This document shows positions 48,633-59,003 of a DNA stretch of 64,000 nt, in pieces (position 1 is the first letter of the stretch; each line of letters begins with the position of its first letter). Below the pieces are notes generated by a model. That model was not told the origin of the DNA, did no database searches, and saw nothing but the letters and a program-made list of their open reading frames with translations. The translations under genes and the position numbers were made by a program. Source of the DNA: Aquamicrobium aerolatum DSM 21857 (GTDB lineage: Bacteria > Pseudomonadota > Alphaproteobacteria > Rhizobiales > Rhizobiaceae); NCBI RefSeq assembly GCF_900113935.1, contig NZ_FORF01000011.1, forward strand, positions 62,001 through 126,000. The letters are read 5' to 3'.

Positions 48633-49499
48633 TCAATTGGCGGCGGCGAGGGATGCCTTTGGCAGGTACATTTCGATCAGCTCTTCCATATGGGCGTTGC
48701 GGGCACGTGCGGTTTCGCCGCCCATCACCACGGCGACGATGCGCCGTCCGCCGCGCCCGGCGGAGGTGGCCAGGTTGAAGCCGGAGGCGCGGATGTAGCC
48801 GGTCTTCAGCCCGTCGACGCCGTCAACCCGCCCGAGCAGGTCGTTGTGGCCGCGGATGATTTTGCCGGCATAGGAAAATTCGCGATTGCTGAAATAGTGG
48901 TAGTGCTGCGGGAAGCGCTTGCGCAGAGCCGTCGACAGCACCGCCATGTCGCGCGCCGATGTGCGCTGATCGGCGTCGGGCAGGCCCGAGGCGTTGCGGA
49001 AGGTGGTCGAATTCATGCCGAGCTGGCGCGCCTTGGCGGTCATCATTTCGGCAAAACGCGCTTCGCTGTCGCCGAGATATTCGGCCACGACGGTGGCGAC
49101 ATCGTTGGCAGAGCGGACACACAGGGCCAGGATCGCGGTCTGCACATCGATATGCTGACCGGGGCGCAGGCCAAGTCTGGATGGCGGTTTGCTGGCGGCA
49201 AAGGCGGTGACCGGCAGTTGCGCCGTCGGATCGACGCGGCCGGTTTCGAGCGCCTCGAACAGCATGTACAGCGTCATCATCTTGGTCAGCGACGCCGGAT
49301 AGCGTAATTCGCGCGAATTGCGGTCGAACAAGACCTTGCCGGTGTTGGCGTCGACGACGATGGCGGCATATTTGTCGGAGGACAGCGGCGCGACTGATTC
49401 AAGCGCCGATTGGGTCGAGCAGGCAGACAGGAAAGCTGCCACAAGGACAAGCGTGAGGCCGCGCGCGACATGCGAGGCGATGCGAGAAAAGGCCAACAA
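48633..49499 (-). CDS. D-alanyl-D-alanine carboxypeptidase (penicillin-binding, lipoprotein)
   Basis: A ~288-aa serine DD-peptidase with the three PBP motifs: SLTK (in RYPASLTKMMTLYML), SAND, and KTG (GLKTGYIRASG). The N-terminus has a hydrophobic stretch ending LSACSTQS, a lipobox, so it is probably a membrane-anchored lipoprotein. The start is a TTG at 49499 preceded by GGGG; no ATG fits. It trims peptidoglycan pentapeptides; lacks the C-terminal PBP5 domain. Confidence 0.87.
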   Translation of the reverse strand: MLAFSRIASHVARGLTLVLVAAFLSACSTQSALESVAPLSSDKYAAIVVDANTGKVLFDRNSRELRYPASLTKMMTLYMLFEALETGRVDPTAQLPVTAFAASKPPSRLGLRPGQHIDVQTAILALCVRSANDVATVVAEYLGDSEARFAEMMTAKARQLGMNSTTFRNASGLPDADQRTSARDMAVLSTALRKRFPQHYHYFSNREFSYAGKIIRGHNDLLGRVDGVDGLKTGYIRASGFNLATSAGRGGRRIVAVVMGGETARARNAHMEELIEMYLPKASLAAAN

Positions 49500-49664
49500 A
49501 TATTCACCCCGATTGAGCCGACGACCACGCCCGAATCTGACGGATGATGCCTCAGCGCCCTGTCGGCCGCAATCCCGCCAGCAATGGCGAGCCGTAGACC
49601 GGCATTGCTGGCGCGGCAAGGGGAAAGGATGCGGCGCGACGGAATTTCGCCGCGCCGAAAAGGA

Positions 49665-50324
49665 TCAGGCCGTTGGCTGTTTGGTCTTGCGCAGGTAAGG
49701 CAGGATCGTCTCGTAGGAGCCGAAACGCTTGACCGCGTCTTCGTTGGACACGGCGGCGGTGATGATGACGTCGTCGCCCTGCTTCCAGTTGGCAGGCGTT
49801 GCCACCTGATGCTTGCTGGTCAGCTGGATCGAGTCGATGGCGCGCAGGATCTCGTCGAAGTTGCGGCCCGTGGTCATCGGGTAGGTCAGCATCAGCTTGA
49901 TCTTCTTGTCGGGGCCGATGACGTAGACATTGCGCACGGTGGCGTTGTCGGCAGGCGTGCGGCCTTCCGAGGAATCGCCGGCAGCGGCAGGCAGCATGTC
50001 ATAGAGCTTGGCGACCTTGAGATCTTTGTCGCCGATCAGCGGATAGTCGACGCTGAAGCCGGTGGCGGTCCTGATGTCGTCCTTCCAGCGCGCATGATCT
50101 TCGACCGGATCGACGGAAATGCCGATCAGCTTGACGCCGCGCTTGGTGAATTCGTCTGCGAGGCCGGCCATGGTGCCAAGTTCGGTGGTGCAGACCGGGG
50201 TGAAGTTCTTAGGATGCGAGACGAACACGCCCCAGCTGTCGCCCAGCCATTCGTGGAAATTGATCGTGCCCTGCGTGGTTTCGGCGGTGAAATCGGGTGC
50301 TGTATCGTTGATGCGAAGGCCCAT
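49665..50324 (-). CDS. 1-Cys peroxiredoxin (Prx6 type)
   Basis: A 219-aa peroxidase. HPKNFTPVCTTELG carries the peroxidatic Cys (residue 45); no other Cys is present, so it is a 1-Cys enzyme. GISVDPVEDHARW, and RNVYVIGPDKKIKLMLTYP with C-terminal GDDVIITAAVS match Prx6/AhpC-like family. GGGAG precedes the ATG at 50324; the frame upstream to 50426 is not needed. Protects against peroxides in the cytosol. Confidence 0.94.
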   Translation of the reverse strand: MGLRINDTAPDFTAETTQGTINFHEWLGDSWGVFVSHPKNFTPVCTTELGTMAGLADEFTKRGVKLIGISVDPVEDHARWKDDIRTATGFSVDYPLIGDKDLKVAKLYDMLPAAAGDSSEGRTPADNATVRNVYVIGPDKKIKLMLTYPMTTGRNFDEILRAIDSIQLTSKHQVATPANWKQGDDVIITAAVSNEDAVKRFGSYETILPYLRKTKQPTA

Positions 50325-50535
50325 CTGGCTCTCCCTTCTGTATGACGCCGGGTCGCCCTGCCTCAAAAGATGCAGCAGCGACCTGAAATTGAGCGGCACC
50401 GGAATATCGCGATGCACTTTCTGCAATATAGGTACTGAGGCCGCATATTTCCTCTCCCTGCGATCTAATATGGCTGGCGGAAATAGAACTTCAATCTACG
50501 CTGATGCGAGGATGTGGAACAATAGTCTGATGCGC

Positions 50536-52218
50536 CTAAGATGAACTCGACAAGCCGCTCGCAATCTGCAGTTCGCGACGTGCGCGCAGATGTTGCTTGA
50601 GGGCGGCGAGTTCCGCGGCGCTCCAGGCCGGTGGCTGCGTGACTTCGATCCACGGTTCGACATGGTGTTCGGGCGCGTAGACGTGGCCATGGCCCATCGG
50701 CGTGGTGGTCGCCAGCGCCATGTCGAGGCCCAGCTGCAAAACGCTGACGATCGGGAACCACACCAGTGAGGGTGAGACGTCCGGACCGCGTGGAAATTCC
50801 ATCCATGCCGGTTCGCGATAGGGCGCGGTGCGGTCGAAGAAGACGATCGGGTCGCTGGCATATTGCAGATAGACGATGCGCATCGGCCCCCAGCTGGCGG
50901 TGCGCGAGGCCGCCCCGCCGAACTGGTTGGCGAAACGGATCGCCGAGCCGTCGCGGAAATGTGGCAGCCATGCCGGCGAGCCCTCTTCGCGCCGCGCGGT
51001 GGCCGAGCGCCATGCCTGGGTCGAAAAGGGCGGGCCGCTCCACAATGCGCCGTGGAACGGATCGCCGATCATGTCGTAGATCTCGACTGAGCGGCTGGAG
51101 TTGAGCGCGCCGAGGCTGAGGCCGTAGAGATAGAGGCGCGGCCGCTGATCGTGCGGCAATTTCGTCCAATACTGATAGACCGTATTGAACAACGCTTCGG
51201 CGGTTTCCGCGCCATAGGCGGGCTCGATCAGCAGCGAGAGCCAGCTGGCGAGATAGGAATATTGCACCGCCACCGTGGCGACGTCGCCATGATGGAGATA
51301 CTCCAGCGTGTCCACGGCTGAGGGGTCGAGCCAGCCGGTGCCGGTCGGGGTGGCGACCACGAGAACCGAACGCTCGAAAGCGCCGACGCGCTTGAGTTCT
51401 TCCAGCGCCAGCGCAGCGCGCTCGTTGGCTGTGGGGGCGGAGTTGAGCCCGGCGAAGACGCGCAGCGGCTCCAGCGCCGGCTTGCCGGTGAAGGCGGAAA
51501 TTTCCGTTGCACTTGGCCCAGTGGCGACATAATCGCGCCCGGCGCGGCCCAACGCTTCCCAATCGAGGAGTGAAGCGGGGCTGCCGGTCTTCATCGGATC
51601 GGTCGGGCGCGCAATGTTGGATTCGATGCGGGCATCGAGATTCTGGAACGCGCGGTCAGCGGCGCGGATCGCCGACTGGAACAGGATGCCGTCGACGGCA
51701 GTCCAGACCAGGCTGACCAGAATGGCAATGCCGATGACATTGGAGACACGGCGCGGGATGTGTTTTTGCAGCCAGAGAGACAGGTGGTCAAACAGGAAAT
51801 TGAACAGGCGCGCCAGTCCGAGAAGGACCAGAAACACCAGCGCGGCGATCAGCCCGACTTCGAGCGGGCGGCTGCCTTCGACCGGCTGCATCCCCATCAG
51901 GAGGCGGACCGAATCCTGCCACTCCGAGGCTTTCCACAACACGACCAGAACGACGGCGGCGCAGAACGCAGATGCAATGCCGAGCGCCCAGCGTCTGACC
52001 CGTGCCGACGGTGCGGGCATTTCGAGATAATGCCAGACCCAGCGGGCGAAGACGCCGACCAGATAGCCGGAGGCAAAGGAAAAGCCCGACAAGGCGCCCT
52101 GCAACTGGAAGCTGCGCGGCAGGAGGCTGGGCGTCAACGAGGCGGCAAAAAACAGCGTGCCGACAAGCAGGCCGATGGTGCAGAGAGATTTGCTCAGCCT
52201 GACGAGATAGGTCTGCAC
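50536..52218 (-). CDS. Membrane alpha/beta-hydrolase (Abhydrolase_9 type)
   Basis: A 560-aa protein. The first ~190 residues have about four to five membrane helices (LTPSLLPRSFQLQGALSGF opens the domain); the C-terminal part has an alpha/beta hydrolase with nucleophile elbow LYGLSLGALNS and GDPFHGALWSGPPF. This matches the Abhydrolase_9/9_N pair of unknown substrate, as I recall. The start is GTG at 52218 and the ribosome binding site is weak. Separate from neighbours by short gaps. Confidence 0.82.
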   Translation of the reverse strand: MQTYLVRLSKSLCTIGLLVGTLFFAASLTPSLLPRSFQLQGALSGFSFASGYLVGVFARWVWHYLEMPAPSARVRRWALGIASAFCAAVVLVVLWKASEWQDSVRLLMGMQPVEGSRPLEVGLIAALVFLVLLGLARLFNFLFDHLSLWLQKHIPRRVSNVIGIAILVSLVWTAVDGILFQSAIRAADRAFQNLDARIESNIARPTDPMKTGSPASLLDWEALGRAGRDYVATGPSATEISAFTGKPALEPLRVFAGLNSAPTANERAALALEELKRVGAFERSVLVVATPTGTGWLDPSAVDTLEYLHHGDVATVAVQYSYLASWLSLLIEPAYGAETAEALFNTVYQYWTKLPHDQRPRLYLYGLSLGALNSSRSVEIYDMIGDPFHGALWSGPPFSTQAWRSATARREEGSPAWLPHFRDGSAIRFANQFGGAASRTASWGPMRIVYLQYASDPIVFFDRTAPYREPAWMEFPRGPDVSPSLVWFPIVSVLQLGLDMALATTTPMGHGHVYAPEHHVEPWIEVTQPPAWSAAELAALKQHLRARRELQIASGLSSSS

Positions 52219-52333
52219 GATGGCACCGTCCGGGTTGGGCGCGTGCTTGCTGGGGGAGGGAGGAACGCGCGGCAGGCAAGATTAGCTGCCCGCCGCCACT
52301 GCACGCAAGTGTTTGTGTTGCAGGCGCTGTCGC

Positions 52334-54169
52334 CTATTTGTCCTTGCGCTTTTGCTTGAACGGCTTGGCGCCGTCAGGCTTCGGCCCTTTTTTCGCCCAT
52401 GGCTTGCTCTCGCCCGAACCCCAATCCTTCTTCGGGTAGGAGGGGCGATCGCCGCGCGGCGCGCCATCGAACTTCTTCGACTTGTAGGGCTTCTTGCCGG
52501 CTGGCGGCTTGGCGGAATAGGAACTGCGGCCAAGCTCTGGCGCACCTTGCAGGCGCTCGAGCAGGATACCGTTCTGCAATTCGCGGTCCGGCCCGACAGC
52601 ATCGAGGAAGGCGTCGGCGGCACCGGCAGCAATCTGGATGAAGGTCTCGTCCTGCTGCATCTTGATCGCGCCGATCTCGTTCTTGGTGATCTTGCCGACG
52701 CGGCACAGCATCGGGATGATCCAGCGCGGCTCGGCGCTCTGGCGGCGACCCGCCGACAGCGAGAACCAGACGCTGTCGCCGAATTCGTCGCGCGAGCGGG
52801 CGGGGCCGGCATCGCCGTCGCGCTCTTCGCGGCGACCGGTCGGGGCGGCGAAGGCCTGCAATTCGATCAGATCTTCGGGCGCGGATTTGCCGGCGCGCGC
52901 CATGCGCACCAGCGCGGCGGCAACTTTCTGCGCGCCGTGCTTGTCGAGCAGCGTTGCGGCAAAGTCGGCCTCGTCATCAACGATGGCCTCGTCGAAGATC
53001 GGATTGGCCAGCAGACGCTCATTGTCGCGGCGGATGATCTCTTCGGCTGACGGCGGACGCGCCCATTCGGCATGGATGCGCGCGTTCTGCAACAGGCGGT
53101 CGGCGCGGCGGCGCGCGCTTGACGGGATCACCAGAACGCTGACGCCCTTGCGCCCGGCACGCCCGGTGCGGCCCGAACGGTGCAGCAGCGTTTCAGGGTT
53201 GGACGGAAGGTCGGCATGCACCACCAGTTCAAGATTGGGCAGGTCGATGCCGCGCGCAGCGACGTCGGTGGCGATGCAGACTTTCGCGCGACCATCGCGC
53301 AAGGCCTGCAAGGCATGGGTGCGCTCGTTCTGGCTCAGCTCACCCGACATCGCGACGACGGAAAAGCCGCGATTGTTGAAGCGCGCGGTCAGATGGTTGA
53401 CGGCGGCGCGGGTCGAGCAGAACACCAGCGCGTTCTTGGCATCGTAATAGCGCAGGACGTTGATGATGGCGTTCTCGCGGTCGCTCGGAGCAACGGTGAG
53501 GGCGCGATATTCGATGTCGCCATGCTGTTCGCGCTCGGCCTTGGTGGTGATGCGCACGGCATCGCGCTGGTAGCTCTTGGCAAGACGCGCAATGGAGCTT
53601 GGCACGGTGGCCGAGAACATCAGCGTGCGGCGGTCTTCCGGCGCGTTTTCAAGGATGAATTCGAGATCTTCGCGGAAGCCGAGGTCGAGCATCTCGTCGG
53701 CTTCGTCGAGGATCACGGCGCGCATCTGGCTCATGTCGAGGCCGCCACGGGTGATGTGGTCGCGCAGACGGCCCGGCGTGCCGACGACGATGTGAGCGCC
53801 CTGTTCGAGCGCGCGGCGTTCCTTGCGCATGTCCATGCCGCCAACGCAGGAGGCAATCCATGCACCGGTCGGGGCGTAAAGCCAATCGAGTTCGCGCTTG
53901 ACCTGGATCGCCAGTTCGCGCGTCGGCGCGATGACGAGGGCGAGCGGCACGCCGGCTTGCGGGAAGCGGTCGGCACCGTCAAGCAGCGTCGGGGCGACGG
54001 CGAGGCCGAACGCAACCGTCTTGCCGGAGCCGGTCTGTGCGGAAACCAGAAGATCGCTGTCGCCCAGTTCTGGGTCGATCACGGATTGCTGGACGGGGGT
54101 GAGTTCTTCGTAGCCCTTGGCTGCCAATGCGCTGGCCAGCGCTGGAACCACGCCCTGGAACTTCGTCAT
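52334..54169 (-). CDS. DEAD-box ATP-dependent RNA helicase (CsdA/DbpA-type)
   Basis: A 611-aa helicase. Motifs: Q-motif near ELTPVQQSVI, I AQTGSGKT, Ia PTRELA, II DEAD, III SAT, V TDVAARGIDL, VI HRSGRTGRAG. After the core, a DbpA/CsdA-like RNA-binding domain (GKITKNEIGAIKMQQDETF) and a Lys/Gly/Pro-rich tail. Roles in ribosome assembly or cold-shock mRNA unwinding are typical. ATG at 54169 starts the family N-terminus; weak ribosome binding site. Confidence 0.93.
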   Translation of the reverse strand: MTKFQGVVPALASALAAKGYEELTPVQQSVIDPELGDSDLLVSAQTGSGKTVAFGLAVAPTLLDGADRFPQAGVPLALVIAPTRELAIQVKRELDWLYAPTGAWIASCVGGMDMRKERRALEQGAHIVVGTPGRLRDHITRGGLDMSQMRAVILDEADEMLDLGFREDLEFILENAPEDRRTLMFSATVPSSIARLAKSYQRDAVRITTKAEREQHGDIEYRALTVAPSDRENAIINVLRYYDAKNALVFCSTRAAVNHLTARFNNRGFSVVAMSGELSQNERTHALQALRDGRAKVCIATDVAARGIDLPNLELVVHADLPSNPETLLHRSGRTGRAGRKGVSVLVIPSSARRRADRLLQNARIHAEWARPPSAEEIIRRDNERLLANPIFDEAIVDDEADFAATLLDKHGAQKVAAALVRMARAGKSAPEDLIELQAFAAPTGRREERDGDAGPARSRDEFGDSVWFSLSAGRRQSAEPRWIIPMLCRVGKITKNEIGAIKMQQDETFIQIAAGAADAFLDAVGPDRELQNGILLERLQGAPELGRSSYSAKPPAGKKPYKSKKFDGAPRGDRPSYPKKDWGSGESKPWAKKGPKPDGAKPFKQKRKDK

Positions 54170-54385
54170 GTCGATGTCTTTCGGAGTTGCGGCAGCCGGG
54201 ACGCGTCCGCGGTGCACGGTGCCGCCCAATTGTCGCAGCAGCATCTTGGTTCTTGTTTTTAAGTGCTATCGGGCGTGATGTACAGGCCGCCCCGAAGCCG
54301 GGATAGTGCCGCACATAGAGCATCGGAGCGAAAAGTGAAATGCACTTTTCGCATTACACCAATGCGCGGGCACTGAACAGCTGCC

Positions 54386-55972
54386 TCAGTCCTCGCGCAC
54401 CTGGTAGTCCTTGATCGCTGCAAAGCGGATGTCCTTCCAGCGTTCGGCTTCATAGTTGAGGCCGAATTCGTGCTGCGCCAGGAACACCGGATCGTCGTCG
54501 AGATCGCGGGCGATGTCGCCGCGATGGGACTCGATGAAGCGCTCCAGTTCCTGACGGCTGTCGGCGGAAATCCAGCGGCAGACCGAAAACCGCGCCATCT
54601 CGAAATCGACCGGCAAGCCGTACTCGATCTGCAGGCGTTCCTTCAGAACGTCGAGCTGCAGCGCGCCGACGACGCCGACGATGGCGGGTGAGCCGTCTTC
54701 CGGCGTGAACAGCTGGACGACGCCTTCCTCGGCCATCTGCTGCAGCGCTTCGCGCAGCTTCTTGGCCTTCATCGGATCGCCGAGGCGCACACGGCGCAGA
54801 ATTTCCGGCGCGAAGTTGGGAACGCCACGGAAGAGAATGTCCTCGCCCTCGGTCAGCGTGTCCCCGATGCGCAGCGTGCCGTGGTTGGGAATGCCGACGA
54901 CGTCGCCGGCATAGGCCTCGTCGGCGGTGACGCGCGAACGGGCAAAGAAGAACTGCGGCGCTGACAGCGCCATCGGCTTGCCGGTGCGCACCAGCTTGGC
55001 CTTCATGCCGCGCTGAAGCGTGCCCGAGCAGACCCGCACGAACGCGATGCGGTCGCGATGGTTGGGGTCCATGTTGGCCTGGATCTTGAAGACGAAGGAG
55101 GTCATTTTCTCTTCCGTCGCCTCGACCTTGCGGGTGTCGGCTTCTTGACCACGCGGCGGCGGCGCCCAGTCGCCCAGAGCTTCGATCAGGTCGCGCACGC
55201 CGTAATTGCGCAGCGCGGAACCGAAGAACACCGGCGTGAGGTGGCCTTCGCGAAATGCCTCCATGTCGAACGGACGGCAGGCCTCGCGCGCCAGTTCCAG
55301 TTCCTCGATGAAGGTCTCGCGCTCGTTCTGCGGCAGCAGGCCGGCGGCCCAGTTGGAATCGGGACCGGAAACCTTGGTGCGCTCCAGCTCGGAATCGGCG
55401 CGGCGGATGGCGTTGTCGGCGAGGTGATAGGTGCCGGCAAAGCTCTTGCCCTGACCGATCGGCCAGGTGATCGGCGCGGTGTCGAGCGCCAGCTTCTGCT
55501 CGATCTCGTCGAGGATCTCGTAGACGTTACGCGCGTCACGATCCATCTTGTTGACGAAGGTGACGATCGGGATGTCGCGCATGCGGCAGACTTCGAACAG
55601 CTTCAGCGTTCGCGGCTCGATACCGCGCGCGGCATCGATGACCATGACCGCACTATCGACCGCCGATAGCGTCCGATAGGTATCGTCGGCGAAGTCTTCG
55701 TGACCCGGCGTGTCGAGGAGATTGTAGACATTGTCGCCATACTCGAACGTCATCACCGAGGTGACGACGGAGATGCCGCGCTCGCGCTCGATCTTCATCC
55801 AGTCGGAGCGGGTCTGGATCTTGTCCTTCTTCGCCTTGACCTCGCCGGCAAGCTGGATCGCGCCGCCGAACAGCAGCAGCTTTTCGGTCAGCGTCGTCTT
55901 GCCCGCGTCGGGGTGGGCGATGATAGCAAATGTCCGGCGGCGGGAAACCGCCTGCGCAATCGTCTCGGCCAT
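54386..55972 (-). CDS. prfC: Peptide chain release factor 3
   Basis: A 528-aa translational GTPase that recycles RF1/RF2. G motifs: AHPDAGKTTLTEKLL, RGISVVTSVM (switch I Thr region), DTPGHEDF and NKMDRDARN. Effector region has QLDVLKERLQIEYGLPVDFE, diagnostic of RF3 over EF-G. AGGAT precedes the ATG. Confidence 0.96.
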   Translation of the reverse strand: MAETIAQAVSRRRTFAIIAHPDAGKTTLTEKLLLFGGAIQLAGEVKAKKDKIQTRSDWMKIERERGISVVTSVMTFEYGDNVYNLLDTPGHEDFADDTYRTLSAVDSAVMVIDAARGIEPRTLKLFEVCRMRDIPIVTFVNKMDRDARNVYEILDEIEQKLALDTAPITWPIGQGKSFAGTYHLADNAIRRADSELERTKVSGPDSNWAAGLLPQNERETFIEELELAREACRPFDMEAFREGHLTPVFFGSALRNYGVRDLIEALGDWAPPPRGQEADTRKVEATEEKMTSFVFKIQANMDPNHRDRIAFVRVCSGTLQRGMKAKLVRTGKPMALSAPQFFFARSRVTADEAYAGDVVGIPNHGTLRIGDTLTEGEDILFRGVPNFAPEILRRVRLGDPMKAKKLREALQQMAEEGVVQLFTPEDGSPAIVGVVGALQLDVLKERLQIEYGLPVDFEMARFSVCRWISADSRQELERFIESHRGDIARDLDDDPVFLAQHEFGLNYEAERWKDIRFAAIKDYQVRED

Positions 55973-56060
55973 GCGATGAAATCCTGTGAGATGGCCGGCT
56001 TATAACCAGATGCGCGCCGCATGTCGAACCGGAATTGCCAACGTTGTGCCGAGGCTCCGG

Positions 56061-56864
56061 TCACACTGCCAGAGCGTGCACGGGCGCGGCCATCGGCTCG
56101 AACGAGGCAACGGCGACGCTGTCCTGTGTGGCGGTGATGAAGCTGCCGGGTGGGACTGCCTGCCATTCCGGGCCGTCGCGGTCGAACGGTTCCGACACCA
56201 GACAGCGCCCCAGCCGATTGCGGAACGTGCCGGCGTAAAGCGTGGGCGCGTGGCTCATGGTCGAGTAGCGCACGGCGTAAAGCCGCTCGCCATCGGAGAA
56301 GGCTGCGGTCAGCTTGAGTGCGGGATCGGCATCGGCCCGGTCGGCTGCCGCCAGCACGCGCGCGACGGCGCGGGCGGCGGCACCATGCGGATCGTGGTCG
56401 AGACCTTCGGCGAGCATCAAAAGGAAGATCAGCTCCGAATCGGTGGTGCCATGCATCTGTGCGTAAATGTCGTCGGGCAGGCTGTCGACGAGGCGGCGGC
56501 GGATCAGCGGGAAGCAGCCGATCTGGCCGTTGTGCATGAACGACCAGCGCCCGGAGACGAACGGATGGCAATTGTTGCGGTTGGTGGCGCCGCCGGTCGA
56601 GGCGCGCACATGGGCAAGAAACAGACCCGAGCGGATCTGGCGGCACAGGCTTTTCAGGTTGCAGTCGGACCAGGCGGGCAGGACATCGCGGTAGCGTCCC
56701 GGCTCGGCGCGGTCGCCATACCAGGCAATGCCGAAGCCGTCGCCATTGGTGGCGGTCTTGGCTTCCAGCGCATGGTGGCTTTGCGCAATCAGCGATTGCC
56801 GGGGCGCGGTGACGATCTCTTCCAGAAATACCGGTTCGCCAAGATAAGCGGCCCATCTGCACAT
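56061..56864 (-). CDS. Class II glutamine amidotransferase
   Basis: A 267-aa Ntn-type amidotransferase. Cys2 of MCRWAAYLGEPVFLEE is the nucleophile; NGDGFGIAWYG, LFLAHVRASTGGATNRNNCHPF and FMHNGQIGCF form the glutaminase site. It resembles EgtC/YafJ/GlxB-type stand-alone amidotransferases; the partner is not in the window. GAGGAC precedes the ATG at 56864. It diverges from dut. Confidence 0.9.
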   Translation of the reverse strand: MCRWAAYLGEPVFLEEIVTAPRQSLIAQSHHALEAKTATNGDGFGIAWYGDRAEPGRYRDVLPAWSDCNLKSLCRQIRSGLFLAHVRASTGGATNRNNCHPFVSGRWSFMHNGQIGCFPLIRRRLVDSLPDDIYAQMHGTTDSELIFLLMLAEGLDHDPHGAAARAVARVLAAADRADADPALKLTAAFSDGERLYAVRYSTMSHAPTLYAGTFRNRLGRCLVSEPFDRDGPEWQAVPPGSFITATQDSVAVASFEPMAAPVHALAV

Positions 56865-57023
56865 GATCGCGTCCTCACTTTGTGCGCGCTGTGGATGTTC
56901 CAGTATTTGATTAAAAACGCAAGAAAAGGTGAATGCGGTGATGCGATTGCATGGACACGAATAATGCCTGATAGCAGTGATCCGTGAATTGACCCTGACG
57001 AATGCGCCAGCCATAGCAGAACC

Positions 57024-57500
57024 ATGACCGAGCATCTTTCAGTTTCCATGCCCGCTTTGGGCATTGTTCGACTTGCGCATGCCGACGGCCTTGCGCTTCC
57101 TGCCTATGAGACTGCTGGCGCGGCCGGCATAGATCTGCGCGCCGCCGTTCCGGAATCGGAAAGGCTGGTTCTGAAGGCGGGGGAGCGCGCTCTGGTGCCG
57201 ACCGGCCTGATCTTCGAGATCCCGCAGGGCTATGAAGGACAGGTGCGGCCACGCTCGGGCCTGGCGTTCAAGAACGGCGTAACCTGCCTCAACACGCCCG
57301 GCACGATCGACAGCGATTATCGCGGCGAGGTGAAGGTTCTGCTGATCAATCACGGCGATGCAGATTTCGTGATCGAACGGGGTATGCGCGTCGCCCAGAT
57401 GGTGCTGGCTCCGGTTGTCCAGCTGGCGGTGGAAGAGCGCAACCTTGCTGGCGTCACTGCGCGCGGCGAAGGCGGCTTTGGCTCGACGGGGACGGCTTGA
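57024..57500 (+). CDS. dut: dUTP diphosphatase
   Basis: Hydrolyses dUTP to dUMP, preventing uracil in DNA. The 158-aa trimeric enzyme has the five motifs: [46 protein letters not shown] and [10 protein letters not shown]. Followed by a HAD phosphatase 2 nt later; likely co-transcribed. Confidence 0.96.
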   Translation: MTEHLSVSMPALGIVRLAHADGLALPAYETAGAAGIDLRAAVPESERLVLKAGERALVPTGLIFEIPQGYEGQVRPRSGLAFKNGVTCLNTPGTIDSDYRGEVKVLLINHGDADFVIERGMRVAQMVLAPVVQLAVEERNLAGVTARGEGGFGSTGTA

Positions 57501-57502
57501 TC

Positions 57503-58165
57503 ATGACGGCGACACAGCCACCGAAGCTGGTGATTTTCGACTGCGACGGTGTTTTGGTGAACACCGAAGAGCGCGCCAACCGCGTTTTGGCGCAGTGGTT
57601 GAGCGAGACCGGCCTGCCGGTGACCTATGAGGACTGCCGCCGGATCTATTCAGGGCGCAGCATGAAGAGCGTGCAGGCCGAGATAGAAACGCAGGGGCAC
57701 CAGCTCGGCTTCAATCTGATGGAGCGCTGGTACGGCTCGCTCGATATGATTTTCGGAACGGATGTCGAGGCGATCCCGCATGTCGAGACCGTGCTGGACG
57801 ATCTGCGCGCGCGCAATGTGCCGTGGTGCGTTGCCTCATCCGCCAAACTGGAAAAGATGCACCTGACGCTCGGTGTGACCGGACTGATCGCGCATTTTGG
57901 CGATGTGCTCTACAGCGCCACCATGGTGGAAAACGGCAAGCCGGCCCCGGATTTGTTCCTGCATGCGGCGCGCGAGATGGGCTTTGCGCCGGAAGAATGC
58001 GTTGTGATCGAGGACAGCGTGCCGGGAACGGTGGCGGGGATCGCCGCAGGCATGAAGGTCTATTCCTATTTCGCCGATCCGTTGTCCAACAAGGATCAGC
58101 TGGCGGCGGCAGGCGGCGTCCTGTTCGACGACATGCGCGCCTTGCCGGGGCTGATGTTCGGCTGA
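57503..58165 (+). CDS. HAD family hydrolase (beta-phosphoglucomutase-like)
   Basis: A 220-aa HAD phosphatase. Motif I FDCDGVLVNTE (nucleophile Asp), motif II VASSAK, and motifs III/IV KPAPDLFLHAA and VIEDSVPGTVAG. Cap type C1 between motif I and II. Substrate unknown. The ATG at 57503 follows the dut stop directly; an in-frame TTG at 57497 is less likely. Confidence 0.9.
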   Translation: MTATQPPKLVIFDCDGVLVNTEERANRVLAQWLSETGLPVTYEDCRRIYSGRSMKSVQAEIETQGHQLGFNLMERWYGSLDMIFGTDVEAIPHVETVLDDLRARNVPWCVASSAKLEKMHLTLGVTGLIAHFGDVLYSATMVENGKPAPDLFLHAAREMGFAPEECVVIEDSVPGTVAGIAAGMKVYSYFADPLSNKDQLAAAGGVLFDDMRALPGLMFG

Positions 58166-58265
58166 GGCGAGATACGGCTGGACCAAGAAACCAGGGCAGC
58201 GTGCGCGCTGTTGCCGGAGCCGGTTTCGTGCAAGAGATTTCGCCATTCTTGGAGACGTCGACATC

Positions 58266-58883
58266 ATGACCCTTGCAGGCTTTCTTACCTATGCCGGTGC
58301 GCTGGCGATTGCGGCGGCGATTCCGGGGCCGGGCATCGTGGCGATTGTGGCGCGGGCGCTGGGGTCTGGGTTTCGCTCGTCGGTGTTCATGGCGTTCGGG
58401 CTGATACTCGGCGACCTGACCTATCTGACCGCGGTGATCAGTGGTCTGGCATTGCTCGCGCAAACCTTCGGGACGGCGTTTCTCGTTATCAAATGGGCCG
58501 GCGTTGCCTATCTCGCCTGGCTGGCCTGGACGTTCTGGTCGAGCGGGATCACGGCGGAAAAGGTCAATGCGGAGCAATCGCGCGACGGCGCTTTCGCCAG
58601 CCTGTTGTCGGGCCTGCTGGTGACGCTCGGCAACCCCAAGGTGATGGTGTTCTATGTCGCCATCACGCCGACGATCATTGATATTGCAACGATTTCTCTT
58701 GCCGATTACGGCGTGCTGATGGCGATCACGACGATGGTTCTGCTGGTGGTGCTGGTGCCATATCTGATGCTCGCTGCGAAAGCGCGCTGGTTTCTGGCGA
58801 CCCCACGGGCGCTGAAGGCGCTGAACCGATCGGCGGCAATGATCATGGCGGGTGCAGCGGCGGCGATCGCATTCCGGCAGTAA
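58266..58883 (+). CDS. LysE family translocator
   Basis: A 205-aa exporter with about six membrane segments. AAIPGPGIVAIVARALGSGF near the N-terminus and GLLVTLGNPKVMVFYVAI are RhtB/LysE hallmarks (the PGP and NPK motifs). Exports amino acids or derivatives; specificity not predictable. Confidence 0.93.
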   Translation: MTLAGFLTYAGALAIAAAIPGPGIVAIVARALGSGFRSSVFMAFGLILGDLTYLTAVISGLALLAQTFGTAFLVIKWAGVAYLAWLAWTFWSSGITAEKVNAEQSRDGAFASLLSGLLVTLGNPKVMVFYVAITPTIIDIATISLADYGVLMAITTMVLLVVLVPYLMLAAKARWFLATPRALKALNRSAAMIMAGAAAAIAFRQ

Positions 58884-59003
58884 AGCTGACTGATTTGACA
58901 TTTTCGGTTTGGCTTTTGCTGCATAGCCTCTAAAACTTAGGCATCGACCGATGGTGAGGGAGGGTGTTCACCGTCGGTCAGTGGCTCTACAGGGAGGAAT
59001 TGC